In this document: positions 43,325-52,978 of the stretch, one piece after another | Layout: each line of letters opens with the position of its first letter | How positions within the stretch are numbered: the stretch's first letter is position 1 | Made by a program: the position numbers and the translations under genes | Source of the DNA: Chloroflexota bacterium | GTDB lineage: Bacteria; Chloroflexota; Anaerolineae; Caldilineales; Caldilineaceae | Direction of reading: 5' to 3' | Assembly: GCA_003451595.1 (NCBI GenBank) | Contig: DMDA01000110.1 | Location: 3,531-56,508, forward strand | Length of the DNA: 52,978 nt | The notes under the pieces: generated by a model | Databases searched by the model: none | What the model saw: the letters and a program-made list of their open reading frames with translations, nothing else | What the model was told of the DNA's origin: nothing

Positions 43325-43370
43325 CACGGTATTTGTCACGGTATTTGTCACGGTGTTTGTCACGGTGTTT
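43325..43370. repeat. 12-bp tandem repeat, 4 units, overlapping an AraC gene end
   Basis: CACGGTATTTGT occurs twice and CACGGTGTTTGT/CACGGTGTTT twice on the + strand. On the minus strand the unit reads GACAAA(C/T)ACCGT. It gives the TGA stop of the upstream AraC gene (43360-43362) and ends at the ribosome binding site of the URO-D-like gene. Confidence 0.9.
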
Positions 43371-44220
43371 GGTGGAAGCGGTGATGTGATGTGCGCAGTG
43401 CGCCCTTCACCGTGCGGCGCACATCTTTGGGCGTCGCACCGGTGAAACGCTGGAACGCTGCGTAGAAGCTACTCAAGGAGCCGAAGCCGCTTTGCAGCGC
43501 CACATCGAGCACACTGGCGTCTGTCGTCACGAGCAAACGTTGCGCCTGTGTGACGCGATATTGCAGCGTGTACTCCCAGATGGTCAGGCCAAAGGTGCGC
43601 TTGAAGGCGGTTGCAGCGTAATTGGGATGCAGCCCGACCGCTTCTGCCACGGCGTTGACGGTCAGCGGCGTCTGGTAGTGGGCGACGATAAAGTGCGCCA
43701 TCCGTTCTGCAGCACTGTGTGACTCTGCGCGTGGGGCGCTGGCGCCGCCGGGCTTGTGCTGCCATGCCAACCGCCATAGCCGCGCCTCCATCTCCTTCAA
43801 GACCACGAGCGGCTCGGCGCGTGTGCTGAGTTCGTCATGCCAGCGCGGCAGCATCAGCCTATCAAGCGGAGCATTGGCGGGTTCGGCATCGATCACCATT
43901 TCGCCTGCCAGCAAATCTTGCACCAGCGGCGCGGGCAACTTCCAGGCGAGAAACATCTCCAGTGGTACGGTGAAGATGCAGAAGTCGCAGACATTCGGTC
44001 GTTCGACAAGTTGATGTGGGATCGCAGCCCAGAAGATCGCCAGCTGACCGGGCGCGAGACGCACCAGCCGATCACGGTGCGCGTAAACAATTTCGCCTTC
44101 CAGGAGCAGATTCAGCTCGATCTCCGTGTGGCGATGCGGCAGTTCCATCAATTCAGGCAGACAACGCCAACTCGATAACCCATAGCTGGCTGGTGTTACG
44201 ACAGGTTCATGTGTCTGCAT
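43360..44220 (-). CDS. AraC-family regulator
   Basis: A 286-residue regulator. The N-terminal cupin part reads LMELPHRHTEIELNLLLEG and APGQLAIFWAAIPHQLV, followed by a C-terminal DNA-binding part with VNAVAEAVGLHPNYAATAFK and VLDVALQSGFGSLSSFYAAF. The FKRTFGLTIWEYTLQYRVTQ segment is a good AraC signature. Its last residues HHRFHQTP and the stop are from a 12-bp tandem repeat. It diverges from the PhyH-type dioxygenase gene (179-bp gap), so control of that gene and of the downstream URO-D-like gene is likely. Confidence 0.9.
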   Translation of the reverse strand: MQTHEPVVTPASYGLSSWRCLPELMELPHRHTEIELNLLLEGEIVYAHRDRLVRLAPGQLAIFWAAIPHQLVERPNVCDFCIFTVPLEMFLAWKLPAPLVQDLLAGEMVIDAEPANAPLDRLMLPRWHDELSTRAEPLVVLKEMEARLWRLAWQHKPGGASAPRAESHSAAERMAHFIVAHYQTPLTVNAVAEAVGLHPNYAATAFKRTFGLTIWEYTLQYRVTQAQRLLVTTDASVLDVALQSGFGSLSSFYAAFQRFTGATPKDVRRTVKGALRTSHHRFHQTP

Positions 44221-44399
44221 CTTTTACGCCACCTTGTGCATCGAACTATGTGCAGCGCAAGTGATCTGAGAAATCAGGAAATTTTGGCAAGAAATCGACT
44301 AGAAAATACTGAATTGTTTGGCTATGATACCACTGCCTGCACAATCTCAAAAAAGCGAGAGTGCACAGCACACTTTCATCACACCACGGGAGAACAACA

Positions 44400-45215
<816 letters not shown>

Positions 45216-45251
45216 CCGACTTATCGGCTGAAGATTCAGCTTTGAAGCAGA

Positions 45252-45289
45252 GACGCCGGGACGCCAGGAAAGTGCGGCGTCCCGGCGTC
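45252..45289. terminator. 14-bp perfect hairpin between convergent genes
   Basis: GACGCCGGGACGCC (45252-45265) is exactly complementary to 45276-45289, with a ten-base loop. It sits between the PhyH gene end and the convergent membrane-protein gene end, so it could terminate both. It has no clear T-run on either strand, so it could equally be a dispersed repeat. Confidence 0.55.
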
Positions 45290-45326
45290 AAAATGGGAGA
45301 GGGAGCGCGTGCGGTGTGCGGGCTTT

Positions 45327-46109
45327 TCACGCCGTCTTGCCGAACTGCTTGCGCAGATAGAAGTGACCGGCGATCACCAGCAGGGTCATTTCGATGGCGT
45401 TCCACCAAAAGTGCACGTCGAGCCGCACCGCTGTCGTCAGGCCGGGGATGGTGCAAATCCACGTGCCGCGCGTCAGTTCACTACGCGCCAGCCAGCCATC
45501 ACGCCCGACAATGCCCGGCAGCCCCTGCGCGGTAACATTGAGCACGTCCATCGCCGTCAGTTCGCGCAGGATCATCTGATAGCGAATAAAGGTGTAGCTG
45601 TGCTCGATGGTGTGAAAGAACGCCACCGCAAAGAGCAACCACATCCAGCCCCCGCGCATCCCGCCTACCATCAGCGCCACGACCGCGATCAACACCAACC
45701 AGTTCCACGTGAAGTGCACCCACTCGGCGTTGGCGGGCGAGAGCAAGCCGTTGGATTGGCGCATGGTCAGGTAAAGAAGGTGATACTGCGCCCACTGCAC
45801 CAGGTGCTCGACCGTGTGCAGCCCCTGCGCCGTCACCAGGATCGACAACCCCATGAGCGTCGCGCCATAGCGACGGTGGTCGTCGCGCCACTTGAGCACG
45901 CCCGCTGGCAGCAGAACGATCAACGTTAGCGCCGTCGCACCCCACAGCGGCAGCCAGCCCATCGCCACCGCCAGATAGCTGACGAGCAACCCAACCGCCA
46001 GCGACGCCAACATGATGCGCGTATGCTGCTTGGGGTTGAGCAGGCGCAGCAGTGGGATGGCGGATTGAATGTCAATTGCGTGTGGTGTGGCAAGGGTTTG
46101 ATGCGTCAT
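45327..46109 (-). CDS. Polytopic membrane protein with duplicated HTxEH motif
   Basis: A 260-residue protein with about six predicted membrane segments and no family I recognise. The motif HTVEH (98-102) is followed by WVHFTWNW (131-138), and the pair recurs as HTIEH (166-170) and DVHFWWNAIE (232-240), suggesting an internal duplication. The several His and Glu residues in or beside membrane segments could bind a metal or heme; that is inference. It follows the CRTAC1-like gene on the same strand by 22 bases, so probably belongs to the same operon. Confidence 0.8.
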   Translation of the reverse strand: MTHQTLATPHAIDIQSAIPLLRLLNPKQHTRIMLASLAVGLLVSYLAVAMGWLPLWGATALTLIVLLPAGVLKWRDDHRRYGATLMGLSILVTAQGLHTVEHLVQWAQYHLLYLTMRQSNGLLSPANAEWVHFTWNWLVLIAVVALMVGGMRGGWMWLLFAVAFFHTIEHSYTFIRYQMILRELTAMDVLNVTAQGLPGIVGRDGWLARSELTRGTWICTIPGLTTAVRLDVHFWWNAIEMTLLVIAGHFYLRKQFGKTA

Positions 46110-46131
46110 AGCTGTGAATTCCTGTGGCGCA

Positions 46132-47799
46132 CTAGCGTGTCACCGTTAGCAGGTTGTTGCGTGGCGGCGCATCGACAAGTGAAACTTTACCATCGGGCCA
46201 CTCAATCTCCAGCCGATCGAGCCGCGCCTCCGCCGGAATGCCGAAATGCACACGCACCGGGTCGCCGGAAAGATAGCCACCTGACGCGCGCACATCGCGC
46301 CGCAAGATGCCTTTGTCCGTGTGCAGCGCAAGCTGTGCGCCGATGGCATGAATGTTCTGGCTTCCTGACCACGTCAAGTCTACCTGGAGATTGGCGCCGC
46401 TGCAAAGTTGGTTCTCGTAGAGCTGCGCAAAGCCGCGCAGGTTATTGATGACAATGTCGAGGTCGCCGTCGTTGTCTATGTCGGCCATGATCATGCCGCG
46501 TCCGCTGGCCGTCGCGCCAAGCTGCCACTGCGGCATCCGGTCAAAGCTACCGTTGCCGCGGTTGCGATAGGCCTGGTTCTCTTCGACCAGCTCGCCGTTG
46601 GGTAGATGACCGAACAGGTCGGCGGCGATCATGCCGTTGACAATATACAAATCGAGGTAGCCATCCTGGTCAAGGTCGCCAAAGCGCGCGTCCCAACTCC
46701 AACCCGTTGCGTCCACCCCGCGCGCGGTGGCCTGATTTTGCCAACCGCCGCGTCCGTCGCCGATCAGCAGCACGTTCGCCATGACCTGCACGTCGTCGGC
46801 GCGGTTGTGGGGCACGAGCTGGTTCAGCACCGGCATCCACGCGGCCAGATTGCGCGGCGAAATGTCGTAGGGGTTCATGTCAGTCGTAAACAGGGCGCGG
46901 CGTCCGTCGTTGGCGATGTCACCCCATTCGGTCGTCATCGTGCTGTAAGACGTCTGGGCAAAAGGGTGAATCTGATGCCAGACGTCGCCGTCACGTTGCC
47001 AGAGCCTGTCGTCAAGTGCAAAGTCATTCGCAGCCCAGATTTCGGGCTGGCTGTCGTTGGTCACGTCCAGGATAGCGATCGAGAGCGTCTCGGCGTGAGG
47101 ATCAAGCGTCTGGGCAGTCCACGCATCATCGCCTTGCAGATGGAGCACGACGCCAGCTTGGGGGTCGTCCTCTGGCGCGTCGATGCCATGCTGTTTGAGT
47201 TCGGCGCCGTAGGAACCCGTCACCAGGTCGAGATCGCCGTCGCCGTCCACGTCGCCCCAGGCCATGGCGTAGGCGTAGTGATCGACGCCGGGAAGCGGTG
47301 TGCGTGCGAAGGTGGGGCGAGGCGCGCCACCCAGGTTGCGCCAGTAGGTGACGCCCTCCAGACCTCGATGGGTGAAGACGATGTCGTTCCAGCCGTCGGC
47401 GTTCGCATCAACGATGGCGACGCCACGTGCAAAGCGATCGTCGAGCGGCGCGCTTGTAAACTGGAGATTGCCTTCGTTCCAGAGGATTTCGCCCTCGCCG
47501 TCCACGCTGGCAAAGACCAGGTCGAGGTCGCCGTCGTTGTCCAGGTCGTTAGCGGCCACACCGGCGCCGTTGCTGATATAGGTGCCGATCTCGCGCAACC
47601 GCGTGCCAGTGGTGAAGTCGAGGCGATGGGTGACGAACGCGCCGCTGCAGACGACAGATGCCTGCAGCGGCGTAGCGACGACAGTTGTTGCAACCGTGTG
47701 CAAAGGCGGGGCAACTGTCGTCGCTGGCAGGTGGGTTTGCTGTGCGCTGCACAGGCAGCCTGCTAATAGCAGCGGCACCACAAAGCGCGTCAGCGACAT
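46132..47799 (-). CDS. CRTAC1-like FG-GAP/UnbV lipoprotein
   Basis: A 555-residue exported protein of the CRTAC1 type. The N-terminus ends in a lipobox LAGC with Cys15. About seven FG-GAP repeats follow, each with a calcium-loop motif such as DLDNDGDLDLV, DVDGDGDLDLV and DIDNDGDLDIV, predicted to form an integrin-like beta-propeller. The C-terminal 80 residues match an ASPIC/UnbV domain (RVHFGIPAEARLDRLEIEWP). It is a surface or periplasmic adhesion/binding protein by family analogy; the ligand is unknown. It starts 19 bases after the end of a sugar permease gene, in the same direction. Confidence 0.88.
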   Translation of the reverse strand: MSLTRFVVPLLLAGCLCSAQQTHLPATTVAPPLHTVATTVVATPLQASVVCSGAFVTHRLDFTTGTRLREIGTYISNGAGVAANDLDNDGDLDLVFASVDGEGEILWNEGNLQFTSAPLDDRFARGVAIVDANADGWNDIVFTHRGLEGVTYWRNLGGAPRPTFARTPLPGVDHYAYAMAWGDVDGDGDLDLVTGSYGAELKQHGIDAPEDDPQAGVVLHLQGDDAWTAQTLDPHAETLSIAILDVTNDSQPEIWAANDFALDDRLWQRDGDVWHQIHPFAQTSYSTMTTEWGDIANDGRRALFTTDMNPYDISPRNLAAWMPVLNQLVPHNRADDVQVMANVLLIGDGRGGWQNQATARGVDATGWSWDARFGDLDQDGYLDLYIVNGMIAADLFGHLPNGELVEENQAYRNRGNGSFDRMPQWQLGATASGRGMIMADIDNDGDLDIVINNLRGFAQLYENQLCSGANLQVDLTWSGSQNIHAIGAQLALHTDKGILRRDVRASGGYLSGDPVRVHFGIPAEARLDRLEIEWPDGKVSLVDAPPRNNLLTVTR

Positions 47800-47818
47800 C
47801 AGGTTACACTGGAAACGA

Positions 47819-48732
<914 letters not shown>

Positions 48733-48736
<4 letters not shown>

Positions 48737-49650
48737 TTCTCACCTCCGTAGTACACCCATCGCGCAGACGTGCGGAAGAGGATCACCGAGAACAGCAAGA
48801 TGATCAGGAACAGAATCCACGCCATCGCCGACGCCTTGCCAATGCTAAACTGCACAAACGCGTTGCGGTAAAGATTGACGACGTAGAACTCCGTCGATTT
48901 CATGGGGCCGCCGCCGGTGAGCACAAAGGGCAGGGTGAAATCCTGGAAGGCAGCGATAATGCCCATGATGAAGTTGAAAAGGATCACTGGGGTGCACATC
49001 GGCACCGTCACATTCCAAAAGCGCGCCCAGGCGTTGGCGCCATCCACCAATGCCGCATCATAGAGGGAGCGTGGCACGTCTTGCAGCGCAGCCAGGAAGA
49101 TCACGACTGCCGTGCCTTGCGCCCAGACATAGATCATGATCAGCGAGGGCTTTGCCAACTCCGGGCTGGAAAGGAAGGGGATCGTCTGCCAGCCAATCGT
49201 TTTGAGGATGCCGTTGATGGCGCCGTACTGCACGTTGAGGATAAAGAGCCACACCATCGCCGTGCAGACAGCTGGCACAATCGAAGGGATGTAGATGACG
49301 GAGCGAAAGAGAGTGCGCCCTTTGATCTCGCTGTTGAGCAGATTGGCAATCAGAAACGCCACCGCAATGCCCAGCGGCACACCAAAGCCGACATAGTAGA
49401 TCGTGTTGTACATGACCGTCCAGAAGTCCGGATCGGTCGTGAAGAGCCGGACATAATTCGCCAGCCCGATGAATTGCGGGTCGCGAATAAAGTCATAGTT
49501 GGTCATGCTGTAGTAGAGCGAGGCAATGAGCGGGAAGAGCGCAAAAAGCAAGAAACCGATCAGCCAGGGGGAAATGAATAACAAGCCCATGAGCTGATTG
49601 CGTTTTTCGGTTTTGGTCATGCCTCGCGTCGGTGCTGTTGCGACAGCCAT
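48733..49650 (-). CDS. Sugar ABC transporter permease (MalF/UgpA/CUT1 type)
   Basis: A 305-residue permease with six predicted membrane segments and a cytoplasmic EAA loop (PRSLYDAALVDGANAWARFW). It is the first permease of the CUT1 importer. ATG 49650 is preceded by TGGAGG on the minus strand; upstream a long hairpin separates it from the binding-protein gene and can pair alternatively with the ribosome binding site. Substrate not determinable; relatives import oligosaccharides or glycerol-3-phosphate-like compounds. Confidence 0.92.
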
Positions 49651-49654
49651 AACA

Positions 49655-49707
49655 CCTCCAGGAAGTCAAACAAACCTTCCTGGAAGCTGCCAACTTCCAG
49701 GAAGGTT
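49655..49707 (-). promoter_or_regulatory. Hairpin between binding-protein and permease genes, possible attenuator
   Basis: On the minus strand AACCTTCCTGGAAG, a seven-base loop and its exact complement CTTCCAGGAAGGTT form a 14-bp stem (49673-49707). The right arm could also pair with CTTCCTGGAGG just downstream (49655-49665), which contains the permease ribosome binding site, with one G-U pair. Such hairpins often make the binding protein more abundant than the permeases. Confidence 0.6.
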
Positions 49708-49723
49708 GCGTACACGCTGTCGC

Positions 49724-51091
49724 TTAGCCCAGACCTTGCGCCTGCCATTCGGCTTCGGCGCGCTTCTGCAGCTCGTCGGCGGCGGCCTGTGGCTCCATCA
49801 AGTTGCGGTAGACCTGCTCACGCAATTCCGTGTATTGCGTAATCACGAAGTCGTTGATCGGGCAGCGGCGGCCAATCGTCCACTCGGTCACCTGCGGACC
49901 GGCATCGACATAGAAGGCAAGGCCGGGATATTTGTTCTTATCCACCGTCGTCAGCCAGGATTTGACGCCATGAATCCAGCCAACTTCGTTGAAGATGATG
50001 TCGAGCGCAGTAGGTGTCTGGAAGAACTCGCCCAGCTTGAACGCGCCTTCCTTATTCTTGGCGTCCTTGAAGATGACCACAGCGTGCAGACCGGTTGCCA
50101 TGATGTTGGCATCCTTGCGGTCGGCCGGCACCGGCGCCCAGCTTGACCGGTTGAATTGCGCAATCTCGGGCTTCTGAATCTGGGTCTCGCCTGGATGCCA
50201 GTAGCCTTCCATAATCATATTTTGCACGCCGGCGTTGTAGGCTGCGCCCCAGGTGCCGTTGCCTTCAACCTGACGCATGCCAGCAAACTGATCGGGGCCG
50301 GCAATGCGGATGAACTCGCCCAAGGTGTCAAGACCTTCCGCAATACGCGGATTGGCGAGGTCGAATTTGCCGGTCTCTTCGTCAAACCACTTGACGCCAT
50401 AAGAGGCTGCGAGGAAATCTGGTTCGTTGGCCATGGCGTCGTAGGGATCAAGACCAAACTGGAGCAGGTTGCCAGCGTCATCCTTCTTGGTCATCGCCTT
50501 GTGCCACTCCAGCACCTCGTCCCAGGTCTTGGGCAAGGTGGTCGTGTCGAGGCCGGCCTTTTCGGCGGCGTCAATGTTGACATTCAGTCCCCACCAGTTG
50601 AAGCATTCGATGCCAGGCACGCCGATCATGCCACCCTTGTAGAAGGCACTATTCCAGATGCCTTCCAGGATATCGTCCGCTTTCAAGACTGTGCTGGCGT
50701 CCGCCATGTCTTTGACATCGATGGTGGCGCCGCGCGTGAAGAGGTTGACATAGGAGTAGTTGGAGCCGCCATCGGGGGGCGTGCCCGCAGCAATCGCCGT
50801 CAATAGCGAATCCTGATTGGCCGAACCTTTATACTCAAGTGTGGCGCCGCCCATATGCGCCTTGAACTCTTCGGTCTCGATGATCTTCGCCATCGCTGGA
50901 TCGAGGTTGCCCCAGGCGTACCAATACTGGACGGTGTTTGGAGCAGCGGCAGGGGCAGCGGCGCCTTCGCTGCCAGCAGCAGGCGCAGAAGCCGGAGCAC
51001 CCGATGGTGCGCATGCCGCCAACGCAACGACGCCTGCAGTCATAGCGCCCCATTGCAGGAATTGCCGGCGGCTGATTCCATTGTTGTTCAT
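49724..51091 (-). CDS. Sugar ABC transporter substrate-binding lipoprotein with Tat-like signal
   Basis: A 455-residue CUT1 binding protein. The signal ISRRQFLQWGAMTAGVVALA ends in the lipobox LAAC, combining a twin-arginine-like motif with a lipidation site. A Pro/Ala/Ser linker is followed by the extracellular solute-binding fold with YWYAWGNLDPAMAKI, TKKDDAGNLLQFGLDPYDAM and PADRKDANIMATGLHAVVIF. ATG 51091 is chosen because the longer upstream frame is not protein-like and the signal starts here. A strong promoter lies about 160 bases upstream. The sugar is unknown. Confidence 0.91.
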   Translation of the reverse strand: MNNNGISRRQFLQWGAMTAGVVALAACAPSGAPASAPAAGSEGAAAPAAAPNTVQYWYAWGNLDPAMAKIIETEEFKAHMGGATLEYKGSANQDSLLTAIAAGTPPDGGSNYSYVNLFTRGATIDVKDMADASTVLKADDILEGIWNSAFYKGGMIGVPGIECFNWWGLNVNIDAAEKAGLDTTTLPKTWDEVLEWHKAMTKKDDAGNLLQFGLDPYDAMANEPDFLAASYGVKWFDEETGKFDLANPRIAEGLDTLGEFIRIAGPDQFAGMRQVEGNGTWGAAYNAGVQNMIMEGYWHPGETQIQKPEIAQFNRSSWAPVPADRKDANIMATGLHAVVIFKDAKNKEGAFKLGEFFQTPTALDIIFNEVGWIHGVKSWLTTVDKNKYPGLAFYVDAGPQVTEWTIGRRCPINDFVITQYTELREQVYRNLMEPQAAADELQKRAEAEWQAQGLG

Positions 51092-51254
51092 GGCAAACTG
51101 TCCTTTCGTGGTCAACTGGTTTGAAAATCTGAGAACTGGATTGGATGAATTCTGGCTGTCTACGTCACCGTCTGGAGCGCAGGGAGCAAAGCAAGACCTG
51201 GCAACTGCTATAGCAAGCACTCTGTAGAATTGCGAATCCTAAACGGCGTACCAC

Positions 51255-51287
51255 ATGATAACCGGATTCGCACGCTTGTGTCAAACG
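51255..51287 (-). promoter_or_regulatory. Promoter and candidate operator for the CUT1 operon
   Basis: On the minus strand TTGACA (51279-51284) and TATCAT (51255-51260) with an 18-base spacer resemble a sigma70 promoter. CGCTTG-TGT-CAAACG (51273-51287), a near-perfect inverted repeat with one mismatch, overlaps the -35 element and is a candidate operator. The leader to ATG 51091 is about 155 bases. Confidence 0.65.
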
Positions 51288-51440
51288 CTTCCTACCACCT
51301 ACCACCTGGACGATCAGCGCCAGATGGCGATCAGCGCACCAATCTTTTGTGATGGTCATACCGCCTTCAACCCGCTTCGCGCACAGTGGCTGCCCTTTGT
51401 GGGGCGATGATGATTGGCCAGGAATGTGCGGGGAAAGCCT

Positions 51441-51478
51441 TTGACGCGGAGACGCTGAAAACGCAGAGGTTTGCAAAG
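51441..51478. repeat. GACGCAGAGG-family repeat fragment
   Basis: TTGACGCGGAGACGCTGAAA and ACGCAGAGGTTTGCAAAG resemble the inverted repeat at 588-691. Only a partial copy is present. Confidence 0.45.
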
Positions 51479-51613
51479 TATGGTGAACTCTAGTGAGCGT
51501 TGCATCGATAGCTTTCACACCCTTTGCAATGATGAAAGTCGCACCACGCTGAGAAACCGATTTCTAGATTTGTCAGGCTGGCGTAAGCTGCACCTGATTG
51601 ACGCCGCTTCCGA

Positions 51614-51649
51614 TTTACCATACAGTTTACCGTACAGTTTACCGTACAG
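51614..51649. repeat. 12-bp tandem repeat, 3 units (TTTACCGTACAG)
   Basis: TTTACCATACAG is followed by two TTTACCGTACAG units. Rotated, the unit is ACAGTTTACCGT, close to GACAAATACCGT of the 43325-43370 array. It lies about 55 bases upstream of the next gene. Confidence 0.85.
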
Positions 51650-51705
51650 TCGTGTAAAGCTTCATCTGAGCCACACGCACCATTGGGAAATTCTGGAAGG
51701 GTGTC

Positions 51706-52978
51706 ATGCGTCTGTCTTATCACGTCTTATTCGTTCTGTGTCTGTTGACTACATTTCTCGCTGCTTGCCAGCTCGATCTGCCACCGATCACGCAGGGGCG
51801 CACCACCCCGCTTGATACACCTTTCACTTTGCGCGCCAATCAAGCTATCGCGATTGCTGGCGAGGACGCCACGCTCCGGCTGGAACCCTGGGCGGAAGAT
51901 AAGCGCTGCCCTGTAGGCATTGAATGCGCCGAGTCTGGCCCGGTGCGTGTGCAGGTGACGCTGTGGCGCGAGGGGCATCCGACAACCTATCCCGTCTTTG
52001 TCGCTCACACCGACCAGGCTGGCGCCGTGCTGCCTGCTGCACCCGGCAGCGACCTCACGGCCAAGGTCGGCCCTTATCTGATCACCCTTACCGCTGTCAC
52101 GCCTTACCCCACTCAGGCAACGCCGGTGGCAATCGGCGAGTACGCCGCTACGTTTGTGGTCAGCAAGGATCCTACCGCCAATCCTGACACTGACGCCGAC
52201 ATGCATGTGTTGGTCGATCATCCCTTCACGCTGGCGCCGGGTGAGCAGGTGATCCTGACAGGCGCCAATATCACGCTTACCGTGGCAGCTGTGATCGATG
52301 GACGCTGCGCAGTCGCGGCTGCATGTGACGCTCCTGAAGGCGGCGTTGTGCAGGTGGATTTGGGCTGGCGCAAAGATGACGGCGCATCGCAAACCATCTC
52401 CTTGACAGCTCACACCGATGAAAGTGGCGCGGTGGCGCCGGCAGCTGGCACGGTGCGCCCGTCTCGGCTCTTCGATGGCGTTGGCTTCCACCTGTTACGC
52501 GTGACGCCGACGCCTGCAACAGGCGGCGCCATTGCTCCAGCAGATTACCGCGTTACTCTGATGCTCGAAGCCGGCCCACGCATGTCCACCGGCGTCGATT
52601 TTGCCGAACCGGGTCAGCCGTTTGAGCTTGGCGCAGGCTACACCGCCATCATCGGTCAGGATGTTCTGCGCGTGCGTTTTGACGAGGTCGCAACCGACTC
52701 GCGCTGCCCGCGCTTGGCGGTCTGCGTGCAGGCAGGCGAAGTGCAGATCGCGATGACCGTCGCCAGCACAGGACAGCGTTCGACGAGTTACGTCATCGGC
52801 GGCGCTACGGATAGCCAGGGGGTGCTTTTCGCTCCGGCCGCAATTCTACACGACGGTTTCACGGTGCGGCTCTTGCAGGTGGCGCCCTACCCAGAGCAAC
52901 CTGGTGTGGCTATGCCCCCCGACGCCTATGTCGCCACCTTTGTCGTCGGCGCCCCTGAAGATATGGCAACGCCGATCC
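51706..52978 (+). CDS. Lipoprotein with three repeats of a Cys-containing domain, partial
   Basis: An open frame of 424 codons with no stop before the window end. ATG 51706 follows GGAAGGG (51695-51701). The lipobox FLAAC puts the lipid on Cys21. At least three similar domains of about 130 residues follow, each starting with an FxLxxGxxxxIxG-type strand and containing RCPxxxxC or RCAxxxxC: DKRCPVGIEC, DGRCAVAAAC and DSRCPRLAVC. The DSRCP-V-C pattern recalls a small exported domain found in many bacteria, of unknown function that I know of. Tandem copies on one lipoprotein are unusual. The end of the protein is outside the window. Confidence 0.85.
   Translation, partial: MRLSYHVLFVLCLLTTFLAACQLDLPPITQGRTTPLDTPFTLRANQAIAIAGEDATLRLEPWAEDKRCPVGIECAESGPVRVQVTLWREGHPTTYPVFVAHTDQAGAVLPAAPGSDLTAKVGPYLITLTAVTPYPTQATPVAIGEYAATFVVSKDPTANPDTDADMHVLVDHPFTLAPGEQVILTGANITLTVAAVIDGRCAVAAACDAPEGGVVQVDLGWRKDDGASQTISLTAHTDESGAVAPAAGTVRPSRLFDGVGFHLLRVTPTPATGGAIAPADYRVTLMLEAGPRMSTGVDFAEPGQPFELGAGYTAIIGQDVLRVRFDEVATDSRCPRLAVCVQAGEVQIAMTVASTGQRSTSYVIGGATDSQGVLFAPAAILHDGFTVRLLQVAPYPEQPGVAMPPDAYVATFVVGAPEDMATPI

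Larger units (their letters stand above)
51092..51705. other. Divergent intergenic region with promoter and repeats
   Basis: This 614-bp gap holds no gene. It contains the minus-strand promoter at 51255-51284, a direct repeat TACCACCTACCACC just beyond it (about 51293-51308), a repeat of the GACGCAGAGG family (51441-51478) and three 12-bp units (51614-51649). I saw no clear promoter for the + strand lipoprotein gene. Confidence 0.6.

Noticed and set aside
44284..44328. Promoters for the PhyH-type gene in the divergent gap
   Set aside because: TTGGCA with TACTGA, and a TATGAT further on, are present, but no pair has both good boxes and good spacing.

Overview
The window looks like chromosomal DNA of a GC-rich, heterotrophic, saccharolytic member of the Chloroflexota, probably Caldilineae or Anaerolineae. 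The lineage call is an inference from gene content and style: many sugar ABC importers, many Gfo/Idh/MocA dehydrogenases, TPR/DUF5107 and CRTAC1-like proteins, large secreted proteins (one ending in an FLPLV-type tail), and many short palindromic repeats between and even inside genes. I saw no rRNA, tRNA, CRISPR array, transposase or phage gene.

Layout. (1) 1-7446, + strand: the end of a sugar-binding protein, a two-domain ABC ATPase and a permease (ribose-type importer), then a cytoplasmic esterase, a DASS-type anion transporter, a lipoprotein paralogue of the same esterase, and a 5'-truncated RNA-ligase-like gene. (2) 7468-11272: a GNAT acetyltransferase facing a 1051-aa secreted repeat protein that has its own good promoter. 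(3) 11295-31668, + strand: a large inositol-catabolism locus. A LacI-family regulator and the following operon each have a sigma70-like promoter with a TGCACACGTGTGCA palindrome just downstream, so autoregulation and operon control by the same repressor is the simple reading. The operon encodes a transaldolase-like protein, IolB, IolD, IolA, a ribose-type ABC importer (binding protein, permease, one-domain ATPase), a pentapeptide-repeat protein, five Gfo/Idh/MocA dehydrogenases (one a clear IolG), an IolE-like protein, IolC and a second IolB. Together these cover uptake and nearly the whole myo-inositol pathway to acetyl-CoA. The DKGP aldolase IolJ is the only missing step, and the transaldolase-like first gene is a candidate replacement.

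(4) 31665-45215: a DUF2804 protein translationally coupled to iolB2, an SH3/TolB-like secreted protein, a GH2 glycosidase and a DUF5107-TPR protein (- strand), two AraC regulators, a URO-D-family protein and a PhyH-type dioxygenase. This looks like a glycan or glycoside utilisation region. (5) 45327-51091, - strand: a CUT1 sugar importer (Tat lipoprotein binding protein, two permeases, no ATPase), a CRTAC1-like lipoprotein and a polytopic membrane protein with a duplicated HTxEH motif. A strong promoter with an overlapping palindrome lies upstream, and a long hairpin separates the binding-protein and permease genes. (6) 51706-end, + strand: a lipoprotein with three repeats of a Cys-containing domain, running off the window.

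The most unusual feature overall is the repeat landscape. At least six short repeat families occur, and several have entered genes: a near-perfect 30-bp inverted repeat lies in frame in the TPR gene, another repeat lies in frame in the GH2 gene, repeats form the ends of iolC, an araC gene and the TPR gene, and a repeat appears to supply the start codon of the truncated RNA-ligase gene.
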